64,000 nt of DNA from RUG12783 sp946409545 (GTDB lineage Bacteria; Bacillota_I; Bacilli_A; RF39; UBA660). The notes beneath the pieces were generated by a model. That model ran no database searches. It had not been told where the DNA came from and was given only the letters and a program-made list of their open reading frames with translations. Location of the stretch: positions 1 through 64,000 of the forward strand of contig CAMJWT010000001.1 in NCBI GenBank assembly GCA_946409545.1, given 5' to 3'. Shown here in pieces: positions 8,073 to 16,934 of this stretch; within the stretch, counting starts at the first letter, position 1; every line of letters starts with the position of its first letter. Both the position numbers and the translations under genes were made by a program.

Positions 8073-8867
8073 ATCTCTATTGCCTAAGTCCTTTATAATC
8101 GATATTTCACTACTGTCAAATGACTCTTTTGCCAAAGAATATATCTCTTTACTCTTTTCACTATTAAGTTCAAATAAAAGTAAATATTTATCATTTAAAT
8201 GACTTTTAATTTCTTCAAATATTAACTTGTAGAAGTATAAACCATCATCTTTAGCATATAAGGCAAGATGAGGTTCGTTATTTTTTACCAAATCCATGAT
8301 TTCTTCTTCATAACCAATATATGGCGGATTACATGTAATTACATCATACTTATCAGTAATGTTATTAAACAAATCACTTTCAATTAACTTAATATCAAGT
8401 TTATACTTGTTTTTATTAATCTCAGCTACTTCTAAAGCCTCTTTACTAATATCTGATAATGTTACATCTAAACTATCATTTAATAGTTTTAATGTTATTC
8501 CAATACATCCACTACCTGTGCATAAATCTAGTAATTTAACTTCATTATTACCAAAGTTTGCTTTTATTAATTCATTAGCTTTATCAACTAATACTTCCGT
8601 ATCAAATCTTGGTATTAATACATTCTTATTAACATAATAATCATATCCATAAAAAGGTGCGTTAGATAAAACATATTGAAGTGGTTCACCTTGTTTTAAT
8701 AAAATAACGGCATGTTTAAACTTTTCAACAATCTTATCATCTACTTTATCTTTTAGATGAAGATTTAACTCCAGTACATTGTAATTAAGCAAGATACTTA
8801 ATAGTAATCTTGCTTCTTCTTTATGGATAAATTTATATGCATCTAGCAACAATTCATCTACTGTCAT
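8046..8867 (-). CDS. prmC: release factor N5-glutamine methyltransferase
   Basis: PrmC methylates the glutamine of the GGQ motif of RF1 and RF2 using SAM, which speeds peptide release. The 273 residues include a helical N-terminal domain (1-75) and a Rossmann methyltransferase domain with LDLCTGSGCIGI (SAM binding, about 113-124) and the NPPY motif at 180-183 that holds the target glutamine. The start ATG overlaps the prfA stop codon (4 nt), so enzyme and substrate are translationally coupled, the common arrangement in bacteria. Confidence 0.95.
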   Translation of the reverse strand: MTVDELLLDAYKFIHKEEARLLLSILLNYNVLELNLHLKDKVDDKIVEKFKHAVILLKQGEPLQYVLSNAPFYGYDYYVNKNVLIPRFDTEVLVDKANELIKANFGNNEVKLLDLCTGSGCIGITLKLLNDSLDVTLSDISKEALEVAEINKNKYKLDIKLIESDLFNNITDKYDVITCNPPYIGYEEEIMDLVKNNEPHLALYAKDDGLYFYKLIFEEIKSHLNDKYLLLFELNSEKSKEIYSLAKESFDSSEISIIKDLGNRDRVLIVNHN

Positions 8868-9922
8868 TCTTCGCCATTTAACTTTCTTCTTTGATCTTCC
8901 GCAATCAAAGCATCAATAACTTCATCAAGTTCGCCTTCCATTATACGATCAAGATGCATTGTTGAATATCCAATACGATGATCAGTTACTCTATTTTGTG
9001 GATAATTATACGTTCTTATTTTTTCAGAACGATCTCCAGTACCAATCTTACTTCTTCTTTCAGCACCTTCTTTTTCTTCTTTTTCACGTAACTTCAAATC
9101 ATATAAACGTGTTTTAAGAATCTTAAGGGCCGTTTCTTTATTTTGAATTTGACTTCTTTCAGTTTGCGAATAAACAATAATTCCTGTAGGTAAATGGGTA
9201 ACACGTACTGCTGAATCTGTTGTATTAACACCTTGTCCTCCTTTACCTGAGGCACGAGTTATATCTATTCTTATTTCATCCATATTAAGTTCATAATCAA
9301 ATTCTTCAGCTTCTGGCATAACTACTACAGTTGCCGTTGAAGTTTGAATTCTTCCATTAGATTCTGTTACTGGTATTCTTTGAACTCTATGTGCTCCTGA
9401 CTCATATTTAAGCTTTCCATAAACGTTATCACCTTTAATCGAAAACTCTACTTGAGCAAAACCACCTGCTGTTCCTTCAGAAGCATCCAATATTTGGGTT
9501 TTCCATCCTTGTTTTTCAGCATATCTTGAATACATTCTATAAAGGTCACCAGCAAAGATATTAGCTTCATCTCCACCAGCAGCTCCTCTTATTTCAACAA
9601 TAATATTCTTTCCATCATTTTCATCTTTTGGAATTAATAATATTTCTAGTTTTCCTTCAAGTTCATTTTTTTGATTTTGAAGATTTTCAATTTCTTCTCT
9701 TGCAAAATCAGCAAGTTCAGGATCTTTTGTCATTTCATGAGCTTCTTCTAAGTCATTTAATGTCTTTTTATAATCATGATAACAATTAACGGTTTCTTCT
9801 ATTGAAGATAATTCCTTAGATAACTCACGATATTTATTAATGTCTGATACTACATTTGGATCTAATAGAAGTTTATTAATATCATTATATCTTTGTTCTA
9901 TTATTTCTAATCTCTCTATCAT
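8864..9922 (-). CDS. prfA: peptide chain release factor 1
   Basis: RF1 reads UAA and UAG and triggers peptide release. At 352 residues it is normal. The anticodon-like tripeptide P-V-T is at 184-186 (RIPVTESNG) and the catalytic GGQ at 228-230 (ASGKGGQGVNTTDSAV). The P-x-T tripeptide separates it from RF2, which has SPF in this window's prfB. SD GGTGATAGT precedes the ATG. It is cotranscribed with rpoE upstream and prmC downstream. Confidence 0.97.
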   Translation of the reverse strand: MIERLEIIEQRYNDINKLLLDPNVVSDINKYRELSKELSSIEETVNCYHDYKKTLNDLEEAHEMTKDPELADFAREEIENLQNQKNELEGKLEILLIPKDENDGKNIIVEIRGAAGGDEANIFAGDLYRMYSRYAEKQGWKTQILDASEGTAGGFAQVEFSIKGDNVYGKLKYESGAHRVQRIPVTESNGRIQTSTATVVVMPEAEEFDYELNMDEIRIDITRASGKGGQGVNTTDSAVRVTHLPTGIIVYSQTERSQIQNKETALKILKTRLYDLKLREKEEKEGAERRSKIGTGDRSEKIRTYNYPQNRVTDHRIGYSTMHLDRIMEGELDEVIDALIAEDQRRKLNGEE

Positions 9923-9933
9923 ACTATCACCAA

Positions 9934-10377
9934 TTAATTAATATCTTCTTCCATTTCGTCTTCATCTATTACAACTAAGTCTGCTAAATCATCATCATCT
10001 GATTCGTAATCATCATCAGTATTTTCTGCATCAAAAGAGTCTTCCTCTTCCTCTTCATCATCATAGTCATTAGTTTCTTCATCTATTTCTGTAACTTCTT
10101 CGTCATCATCATTAATTTTATGAATAACTTTATCTGATGTATGATGCTCTCTTAAATCCCATAAACCATCAAGCATTGCGAATCTTTTATCCGTCATTAA
10201 AGAAGTATAAAAATCACCAATTTTTTGGTCTATTACGCTTTTTGGTAAATTAAGTAATTCACCAATAGCATTAAATAAATCTAAAGTATTTAATCCTCTT
10301 TTTCTTTTTTCTAAAATTATATACGCAACATCCTTATAAGACATGTTAGCTACATCTGCTTTTTTAATTCCTCTCAT
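9934..10377 (-). CDS. rpoE: DNA-directed RNA polymerase delta subunit
   Basis: RpoE (delta) is a Gram-positive-specific RNA polymerase subunit that helps recycle polymerase and tunes promoter response. The 147 residues have the expected two parts: a folded HARE-HTH-type N-terminal domain (about 1-75: MSYKDVAYIILEKRKRGLN, then FYTSLMTDKRFAMLDGLWDLREH) and an acidic, disordered tail (about 85-147) made almost wholly of D and E. The acidic tail mimics nucleic acid. GGAGGAGTT precedes the ATG. It is 11 nt from prfA. Confidence 0.93.
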   Translation of the reverse strand: MRGIKKADVANMSYKDVAYIILEKRKRGLNTLDLFNAIGELLNLPKSVIDQKIGDFYTSLMTDKRFAMLDGLWDLREHHTSDKVIHKINDDDEEVTEIDEETNDYDDEEEEEDSFDAENTDDDYESDDDDLADLVVIDEDEMEEDIN

Positions 10378-10453
10378 AACTCCTCCAATTACGTTATAAA
10401 CAACAAACTTATATCATTTTTTATATATAAAATCAATATATAATTATATATTT

Positions 10454-10789
10454 CTACAATTTAATTTCAAACTCATTAGTTATATTTTCATCAACAAGCA
10501 AATACTTGATATATAAATACTCTAAATTATACTTCTTTTCAAGAATATTTACTCTTATTTCTAAATCAACATTTTCTTTATTTAAATGAATATTTATATG
10601 ATATTTAGATAAATCAATTACATATTGATATTCATCATTTTCACGATTAATAATACCATTTTTTAAATCAATAATCGTTTTTACCCCATCATCAAAATAA
10701 GTAATCATATTTTCTTTATATATTACATCTGTTTGATAATCTTTACTTTCACCATATAAATTATATTTAATACGAGCCAATCTCTTCAT
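10454..10789 (-). CDS. small beta-rich protein, possibly DUF1934/YwiB-like
   Basis: A 111-residue protein, start taken at the ATG at 10789 (MKRLARIKYNLYG) because GAGG lies six bases upstream; an ATG four codons earlier has no SD. It looks all-beta, with alternating hydrophobic strands throughout, and has no signal peptide or membrane helix. Its size, beta pattern (ITYFDDGVKTIIDL, ENDEYQYVIDL) and position beside rpoE are reminiscent of the DUF1934/YwiB calycin-like family, which sits near rpoE/argS in other Firmicutes. I have not matched it firmly. Confidence 0.6.
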   Translation of the reverse strand: MKRLARIKYNLYGESKDYQTDVIYKENMITYFDDGVKTIIDLKNGIINRENDEYQYVIDLSKYHINIHLNKENVDLEIRVNILEKKYNLEYLYIKYLLVDENITNEFEIKL

Positions 10790-10833
10790 AAAACCTCGCA
10801 TAAATTATACAATAATTACTTTTAATTGCAAAG

Positions 10834-10860
10834 AAAAAGTTATAACTAAGTATAACTTTT
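10834..10860 (-). terminator. intrinsic terminator of pduL
   Basis: The stem aaagttata/tataacttt (10836-10859, loop actaag) is followed on the minus strand by TTCTTT. The U-tract is short, so termination may be partial. Confidence 0.65.
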
Positions 10861-11419
10861 ATAATATAATTTCTAATTCATCATCTTGTTTTAAAAGTAA
10901 GGCGTTAGCATCATCTGTATCTAAATGCAATTCAAAGTAAGCTTCAACGCTATCTTTTAGATATACATCTTCAAGAATAGCTCCTTTTTCTCCTACTTTT
11001 CTAACACTAACTTTTCCAATACCAACAAGTCCTTTTTCATTACGAATTTCTTCATTAACATGAATATGACGAGTAGCAATAATAGCTGCATTTCTTGTAA
11101 TTGATCCACATGGTCCTACTATTTCAATTTCAGCTGCTCCTACTAAATCACCAGAATTTCTTACAGGGGGATCTATTCCTAAACTATAGGCATCTGTCTT
11201 AGAAATTTCTACTTGAGTATAATTTCTAAAAGGTCCAAGAACTCTTACTTTAGGTATCTCTTTCTTTGGCGTTCTTAATGTAACAACTTGTTCACAAGCA
11301 AACATACCAGGTTGTTTTAAATCATTTCTTTTTTTAACTTCTTCGTCTCCAAATAGAAGTTTATAATCTTCGTCAGTTAAATGTACATGACGATTAGATA
11401 TTCCAACAGTTACTTTCAT
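10859..11419 (-). CDS. pduL: phosphate propanoyltransferase / phosphotransacetylase, PduL type
   Basis: PduL enzymes convert acyl-CoA and phosphate to acyl phosphate and CoA. The 186 residues contain the two tandem beta-barrel halves and metal-ligand histidines of the family: SNRHVHL near residue 8, ATRHIHV near 115, and ELHLDTDDANALL near 165. There is no N-terminal microcompartment-targeting extension (it starts directly with MKVTVGISNRHVHL), and no propanediol or shell genes are nearby. It is therefore probably a cytosolic phosphotransacetylase for acetate/ATP formation with an acetate kinase encoded elsewhere. That role is inferred. Confidence 0.93.
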   Translation of the reverse strand: MKVTVGISNRHVHLTDEDYKLLFGDEEVKKRNDLKQPGMFACEQVVTLRTPKKEIPKVRVLGPFRNYTQVEISKTDAYSLGIDPPVRNSGDLVGAAEIEIVGPCGSITRNAAIIATRHIHVNEEIRNEKGLVGIGKVSVRKVGEKGAILEDVYLKDSVEAYFELHLDTDDANALLLKQDDELEIIL

Positions 11420-11496
11420 ATCATTACCTTCTTTCTAAAACATTATATCTTATTGAAAAAGATTTTACAATTAGATATAATTATTTTGGTGATTTT

Positions 11497-12021
11497 ATGT
11501 GGAAATTTATTGTTTCTCTCATCTTAGTAATTATTGGCTTAATAATAATAAAATCCATGGATTATAAGAAAAGATTTAATTTCTATTTAAGTAGATTAGA
11601 TATAACAAATACTAAGTTAAAAGATAGTTTAACAAAGAAATATGACTTAATGTTAAAGCAAATAAAACTATTAAAAAACAAGAAGAAATTAAATGAAGAT
11701 GATTTCGAAGAATTTATTGATATTAACAAAAAAGAAATAGATGTTCTTAAATTAGATAATATAATTAATACTTATGAAAAGAAAATAGATATTATCTTTC
11801 AAAACAACAATAAACTTGTTAAAGATAATAACATAAGAAAGAATATTAATGACATCGAAAAAATTTCAATAACTATCACAGCATTAAAAAAATATTATAA
11901 TATGGTTGCAATCAAATATAATCATTATATTCATAAGTTCCCATCAAGATATGTTGCTAAAATAGGAAAATATAAAGATAAAGAAAAATATGAAGTAGAA
12001 GATGATAAAGAAAAAAGCTAG
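11497..12021 (+). CDS. lemA: LemA family membrane-anchored coiled-coil protein
   Basis: A 174-residue protein with one N-terminal membrane helix (about 3-20, FIVSLILVIIGLIIIKS) and a long helical cytoplasmic or surface domain. LemA hallmarks are present though degenerate: TKKYDLMLKQIKLL (family: R-x-D-L-I-P-N-L), then ALKKYYNMVAIKYNHYIHKFPSRYVAKIGKYK, matching the family's Y-N-x-x-V-x-x-Y-N and F-P-x-x-x-x-A. The function of LemA proteins is poorly known. It is one of only two genes against the leading-strand direction, and it is convergent with cdaR through a shared terminator. Confidence 0.82.
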   Translation: MWKFIVSLILVIIGLIIIKSMDYKKRFNFYLSRLDITNTKLKDSLTKKYDLMLKQIKLLKNKKKLNEDDFEEFIDINKKEIDVLKLDNIINTYEKKIDIIFQNNNKLVKDNNIRKNINDIEKISITITALKKYYNMVAIKYNHYIHKFPSRYVAKIGKYKDKEKYEVEDDKEKS

Positions 12022-12038
12022 TTAAACTAGCTTTTTTT
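12011..12038. terminator. bidirectional terminator between lemA and cdaR
   Basis: AAAAAAGCTAG-TTAAA-CTAGCTTTTTTT is symmetric, with a T-run on each strand, so it can stop both converging transcripts. The lemA stop codon lies in the stem. Confidence 0.92.
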
Positions 12039-13407
12039 ATTTATAAATTCTTATCTTAACTTTTAAGGTTTTTGATGAGTAAACTAATCTAGTATCTTCA
12101 CCAGTTACAATTACAGGTACTTCGTATTCACCTGGTTTTTTGTACTCAGCTAAATCAATTGTAGCTGTAACTTTACTCTTATCTAACTCTTTAATAGCAG
12201 ACTCAGAACCTTTAACAATAACATCTACACTACTACTTGCTTCATTAACAGCTTGAACTTTTAATGATGGATCAAGATTAACTGTTGATACTTGAACTCC
12301 TTTTATTTCTTCTTGTTGTTCACTTGTTACCGTTAATTTAACACTTAATGAGTTAATACCTAATTCACGAACACCATTTGGTTTTTGAATATTAACATTA
12401 AATGTCTTATCAGCATTAAGACCATTAACATTAATAACTACTGGAATTGAATCAATCTTAGCTAAGGCATCTTCATTACCATAGATCATAATTGAACTTG
12501 AACTTGGGGTAATTGTATCTATTGCATATCCTACTGCTAAAGAACCTTCTGGTACAACTTTAATTGGTACCATCTTACTTGAACTTGCAAGTGTTACTTC
12601 AGCATCAACTGTTTCAGGTAAGATTTCAACATCAACTACTTTACCATCTTCATCATAAGCAACTAATTTAGAACCTTTAACACTTGTTGTTCCTACTTCT
12701 GGATTAACAATTAAGTTAACATCAATTAAAGCTTTAACATAAGCTACTCTCTTTAAAGTGTCTTCATCAGACTTAATAGTTACTTCTGATTTATTTAAAG
12801 ATACATTCGTTATATCAAGTTTTCCTGATAAAGCTTCACGATGTAAGATTTCATAAGATAATTCTCTTGTTGAACTAACTTTATCTCTTATAACAACAGT
12901 TACATATGTTGGATCAATTTTGTATTCAACAAAATCAAAATATTTTTCGTAATTTAAAGCCACTTTATGCGTTCCAACAGATAATTCACGTAAATCAACA
13001 CTAATCGTTGGATTTGGATATTGTTTAGCAAGAGTTATATAACTACTATTACCAAACAAAATAACATCAGCGGTTTCTGGTAAACCTTCAATAACATAAG
13101 CTTCTTCGTTATATACAGCTTTAACAGGAATACCATATAATCTTTCTGCATGATTATTTAACATTGAACTCGAGTTCTTATCAAAGAAATAGAAAACTCC
13201 AAAAGCAATTAATAAAGATATAATCAATAATGCTTTCTTTGAAGAAATAATTTTTTCAAATGATTTTCCATTACCTGTAAGGACATTTTTAATTTTTAAT
13301 ACAACCTTCATTATTGGTGTAATCAATATTCTATCGAAGAATCGGAAGATTCCACCAAAGAAGTTTAGACTTTTTCTAGTTATCTTCTTCATCGTCATCA
13401 TCCTCAC
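12037..13407 (-). CDS. cdaR: CdaA regulatory protein, YbbR repeats
   Basis: CdaR is the extracellular regulator of the c-di-AMP cyclase CdaA. The 456-residue reading frame begins at a GTG inside the end of cdaA (32-nt overlap); ATG codons at positions 3, 4 and 6 are equally possible starts. One membrane helix (about 65-83, ALLIISLLIAFGVFYFF) is followed by four YbbR-type beta domains outside the cell; recurrent signatures are GLPETADVILFGNSSYI, VPIKVVPEGSLAVGYAIDTITPSSSSI and VSTVNLDPSLKVQAV. In many Firmicutes glmM follows; here cdaR is the last gene of the transcript and converges with lemA. Confidence 0.93.
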   Translation of the reverse strand: MRMMTMKKITRKSLNFFGGIFRFFDRILITPIMKVVLKIKNVLTGNGKSFEKIISSKKALLIISLLIAFGVFYFFDKNSSSMLNNHAERLYGIPVKAVYNEEAYVIEGLPETADVILFGNSSYITLAKQYPNPTISVDLRELSVGTHKVALNYEKYFDFVEYKIDPTYVTVVIRDKVSSTRELSYEILHREALSGKLDITNVSLNKSEVTIKSDEDTLKRVAYVKALIDVNLIVNPEVGTTSVKGSKLVAYDEDGKVVDVEILPETVDAEVTLASSSKMVPIKVVPEGSLAVGYAIDTITPSSSSIMIYGNEDALAKIDSIPVVINVNGLNADKTFNVNIQKPNGVRELGINSLSVKLTVTSEQQEEIKGVQVSTVNLDPSLKVQAVNEASSSVDVIVKGSESAIKELDKSKVTATIDLAEYKKPGEYEVPVIVTGEDTRLVYSSKTLKVKIRIYK

Positions 13408-14200
13408 TTATTATTACATCATCTTCAACTTTATCTTTTGGACGTAATTCATCGATTAACATCATTCTTGCGTCATCAATTGATAAGTTATAATATAATT
13501 CACCTTTAACAGCGATAGATACACGGCCAGTTTCTTCTGATACAATTACCGCAATGGCATCAGCTTCTTCAGCAATACCAAGAGCAGCTCTATGTCTTGT
13601 ACCTAATCTCTTATTAACACTTATACTATTACTTGTTGGGAAGACTGCTCCCGCACAACTAATTTTATTACCTTGAATAATTACTGCTCCATCATGTAGA
13701 GGGTTATTAGGGAAGAAGATTGATTCTAATAACTCATTTGTTATATCCGCAAATATTGGTTTTGCTCGATTAATGTAATCTTGAAGACTAACATCACGTT
13801 CAATAACAATTAAAGCTCCAATTCGACTTCTTCTTAGATAATCAACTGCATTAATGATTTCATAAACTAATTTTTCTCTTTCATCAACTGTTAATACTTT
13901 ATGTCTACCTAGAAGTTGACCTCTTCCTAATTGTTCAAGAGCTCCTCTAATCTCAGGTTGAAAGATTATAATTATTGCAAGAGGACCATATGTAATTACA
14001 TATCCTAATAAAATATTCATGGTTGTTAAATTCAACCAATTACTTACTATTTTTAATAATATAAGTATTAAAACTCCTTTAAATAACAAAGTCATTTTAA
14101 CGTTATTCTTAATGTTTTTAAGAATATAATATATAAGCATCCAGACTAAACAAACGTCTAGAATATTTTTCAAAATTTCTAAAATACTATCTATTGTCAT
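13376..14200 (-). CDS. cdaA: diadenylate cyclase
   Basis: CdaA makes cyclic di-AMP from two ATP and controls potassium and osmotic balance. The 274 residues have three N-terminal membrane helices (about 13-98) and a cytosolic DAC domain. The catalytic motif DGA is in PLHDGAVII and RHR is in LGTRHRAALGIAE, and the GALEQLGRGQLLGRH segment links the helices to the domain. An acidic tail (DDVIISEDDDDEED) overlaps the cdaR start. AGGAGAAT precedes the ATG. It lies downstream of prfB and is coupled to cdaR. Confidence 0.97.
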   Translation of the reverse strand: MTIDSILEILKNILDVCLVWMLIYYILKNIKNNVKMTLLFKGVLILILLKIVSNWLNLTTMNILLGYVITYGPLAIIIIFQPEIRGALEQLGRGQLLGRHKVLTVDEREKLVYEIINAVDYLRRSRIGALIVIERDVSLQDYINRAKPIFADITNELLESIFFPNNPLHDGAVIIQGNKISCAGAVFPTSNSISVNKRLGTRHRAALGIAEEADAIAVIVSEETGRVSIAVKGELYYNLSIDDARMMLIDELRPKDKVEDDVIISEDDDDEEDN

Positions 14201-14253
14201 ATATTCTCCTATAAAGTTAAGTATACCAAAAAAGGGTTTGTAAGTAAACCTCT

Positions 14254-15355
14254 TTAATTAGCATTATACTTCAAATACTCATCAATAAAATTATCAATAT
14301 TTCCATCCATAACCCCAGTTACATCACTGGTTTCACAATTGGTTCGATGATCTTTTACCATAGAATATGGATGCATAACATAACTTCTTATTTGGCTACC
14401 AAATTCGATATTTACATTATCTCCTTTAATATCATGCATCTCTTGTTGTTTTTTTTCTATTTCAAGAAGTTTAAGTTTTCCTTTTAGTATTTTCATTGCG
14501 GTTTCTCTATTTTGAATTTGGCTTCGTTCATTTTGGCAAGTAACAACTATCTTTGTTGGTAAATGCGTAATTCTAACAGCAGAATCCGTTGTATTAACAT
14601 GTTGACCACCTGCACCACTACTTCGATATACATCAATTTTTAAATCTTTATCATCTATTTTAATATCAATATCATCATTAAATTCTGGTGTAACATCAAT
14701 ACTAGCGAATGAAGTATGACGCTTATTATTAGCATCAAATGGTGACAAACGTACTAAACGATGAACACCTTTTTCGCCTTTTAAATTACCATATGCATAT
14801 AATCCGTTTACCTTCATTGATACACTTTTAATACCAGCTTCTTCACCATCTAAATATGATAATATTTCAAATTTATAATTATGTCTTTCAAAGTATCTAA
14901 CATACATTCTAAATAACATATTTGCCCAATCACAAGCTTCGGTACCACCAGCTCCTGAATGAATTTCTAATAAGCAATTATTCTTATCATATGGACCACT
15001 ATAAAGAAGATATTTTGATACTTCTATTAAATTATTACGTAGTTTAATTACATCTTCTTCAAGTGATTTAAATAACTCTTCATCATAACTTTCTTTTAAT
15101 AATTCAACTATTTCTAAATTATCTTCATTATTCTTTTTAACAGTATTAATCTTATTAATAATATCTTTTATACCATTAAGTTCATTAATAACTTCTTGGG
15201 CTTTTCTTTGATCATTCCAAAAATCAGGTGAATTAGTAACACTTTCTAATTCTTTTATTTTCTCTTCTTTACTAGGAACGTCAAAGTGACCTCCATAAAT
15301 CTTCTATCTCTTTTTTATTATTCAATAATTCTCTTTCAATTATATTAATATCCAT
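14254..15355 (-). CDS. prfB: peptide chain release factor 2, with programmed +1 frameshift
   Basis: RF2 reads UAA and UGA. The gene is in two frames: the zero frame starts at ATG 15355 and runs 24 codons (MDINIIERELLN...WRSL) to UGA at 15281-15283; the +1 frame continues GAC-GTT-CCT and on to 14254. The shift site is CTT-TGA-C with GGAGG three bases before the CTT, the classical autoregulatory frameshift. Motifs in the long frame: SGAGGTEACDWANML, SPFDANNKRHTSFAS with codon tripeptide S-P-F, and catalytic GGQ in SSGAGGQHVNTTDSAV. The total is about 366 residues, normal for RF2. Reading this as a truncated gene starting at 14919 would be wrong. Confidence 0.95.
15278..15296 (-). promoter_or_regulatory. 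programmed +1 frameshift signal in prfB
   Basis: On the minus strand GGAGG (internal SD), TCA, CTT, TGA, C. The slippery CTT is at 15284-15286 and the UGA at 15281-15283. Low RF2 slows termination at UGA and favours the shift to GAC, raising RF2. Confidence 0.92.
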
Positions 15356-15386
15356 AATTATCACCAACAAAGATTATATCCTATCA

Positions 15387-15423
15387 CAAAAAAAATATCC
15401 ACTTTATTGTGGATATTTTTTAT
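15387..15423 (-). terminator. intrinsic terminator of lysS
   Basis: The stem tatccac/gtggata (loop tttatt) is flanked by A-runs and T-runs on both strands; on the minus strand eight T follow. It lies between lysS and the prfB start. Confidence 0.88.
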
Positions 15424-16925
15424 TCTACTTCTTTCTTTTGTTCTTTTAATGGCTTCATTGTAGGGAATAAGATTACATCACGAATAGTATCTGTTTCTGT
15501 GAAGAACATAATCATTCTATCTAATCCATAACCAATTCCACCTGCAGGTGGCATACCATATTCTAGAGCTTCTACGAAGTCCATATCAATATCATTAGCT
15601 TCTTCATTACCTAAATCTTTTTCTTTTAATTGATCTTCAAATCTTCCTAATTGATCAATTGGGTCATTAAGTTCTGTATAAGCGTTTGCACATTCATGAC
15701 CAGATATAAATAATTCAAATCTATCAACAAATCTTGGATCTTCTGGATTTCTCTTAGTAAGTGGTGAAATTTCTACTGGGTGACCATATAAGAAGGTTGG
15801 TTGAATTAAAGTTTCTTCTACATATTTTTCAAAGAATAAGTTAATTATATGTCCAACACTTTTTTCATGTTCTTGAACTTCAATATCATGTTTCTTTGCA
15901 AGTTTTAAGGCTTCTGCTACAGTCATTTCTTTCTTGAAATCAATTCCTGTTTTCTCTTTAATAGCATCTACCATACTAACTCTTTTCCATTCACCAGATA
16001 CATCAATTTCATGTCCTAAATAATTAAATGTTGTTTTACCAAATACCTTGTTAGCGATTTCCTTATACATATTTTCAGTTAATTCCATCATGCCTTCAAG
16101 GTTAGAATATGCTTGATAAATTTCCATAATAGTAAATTCAGGATTGTGTTGAGGATCCATTCCTTCATTACGGAATGTTTTACCTATTTCATAAACACTT
16201 TCCATACCGCCAACTAATAATCTCTTTAAATATAATTCAGGCGCTATTCTTAAATACATGTCTATGTCTTGTGTATTATGATGTGTTACAAATGGACGAG
16301 CTGAAGCTCCTGTTAATAAATTAGTTAGAATTGGTGTTTGTACTTCTACAAATCCTTGATTATCAAGGAAGTTTTGAATACATCTAATAATTTGAGGTCT
16401 AGCAAAAGCTATTCTTCTTGAATCTTCATTCATTATTAAATCAACATAACGTCTTCTATATCTTTCTTCAACATCAGTAAGTCCATGGAACTTTTCTGGA
16501 AGTGGACGTAATGCTTTAACTAAATGAGTATATTTTAAACACTTAACGGTTACTTCACCAGTCTTTGTCTTCATTACTTTTCCATATACACCAACGATAT
16601 CTCCAATATCAGCCATCTTAAATAAGTTATATGTTTCTTCACCAACATCGTTTATAGATATATATATTTGCATTGATCCTGTTTTATCTTTAATTGTAAA
16701 GAATGATGCTTTTCCCATCTTACGAATAAACATAATACGACCAGCAAGGGTTGCTGTATCATCCATGTTTTCAAAAGCATCGTGATCAATATCTTGATAC
16801 TTTTCTTTTATATCTATTGCATAACTATCTCTTTCAAATCTTTGTCCAAATGGATCTAATCCCATTTCTCTTAACTTTTCAGCTTTATCTCTTCGAACTT
16901 GTTCTTGTTCTGTAAATTCTCTCAT
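15420..16925 (-). CDS. lysS: lysyl-tRNA synthetase, class II
   Basis: Charges tRNA-Lys. The 501 residues contain the N-terminal OB-fold anticodon-binding domain (about 55-150, with VAGRIMFIRKMGKASFF-like pattern starting LAGRIMFIRKMGK) and the class II catalytic core: motif 1 around FVEVQTPIL, motif 2 in FRNEGMDPQHNPEFTIME, and motif 3 in GGIGYGLDRMIM. It is the last gene of a dusB-RDD-lysS transcript (10 nt after the RDD gene). dusB next to lysS matches B. subtilis. AGGAGATTATT precedes the ATG. No T-box was seen upstream. Confidence 0.97.
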   Translation of the reverse strand: MREFTEQEQVRRDKAEKLREMGLDPFGQRFERDSYAIDIKEKYQDIDHDAFENMDDTATLAGRIMFIRKMGKASFFTIKDKTGSMQIYISINDVGEETYNLFKMADIGDIVGVYGKVMKTKTGEVTVKCLKYTHLVKALRPLPEKFHGLTDVEERYRRRYVDLIMNEDSRRIAFARPQIIRCIQNFLDNQGFVEVQTPILTNLLTGASARPFVTHHNTQDIDMYLRIAPELYLKRLLVGGMESVYEIGKTFRNEGMDPQHNPEFTIMEIYQAYSNLEGMMELTENMYKEIANKVFGKTTFNYLGHEIDVSGEWKRVSMVDAIKEKTGIDFKKEMTVAEALKLAKKHDIEVQEHEKSVGHIINLFFEKYVEETLIQPTFLYGHPVEISPLTKRNPEDPRFVDRFELFISGHECANAYTELNDPIDQLGRFEDQLKEKDLGNEEANDIDMDFVEALEYGMPPAGGIGYGLDRMIMFFTETDTIRDVILFPTMKPLKEQKKEVE

Positions 16926-16934
16926 AATAATCTC

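Noticed and set aside
14254..14919. prfB as a truncated pseudogene starting at MLFRMYVRYF
   Set aside because: The frame continues upstream to a classical +1 frameshift site joined to a 24-codon first frame; total length and motifs are normal.
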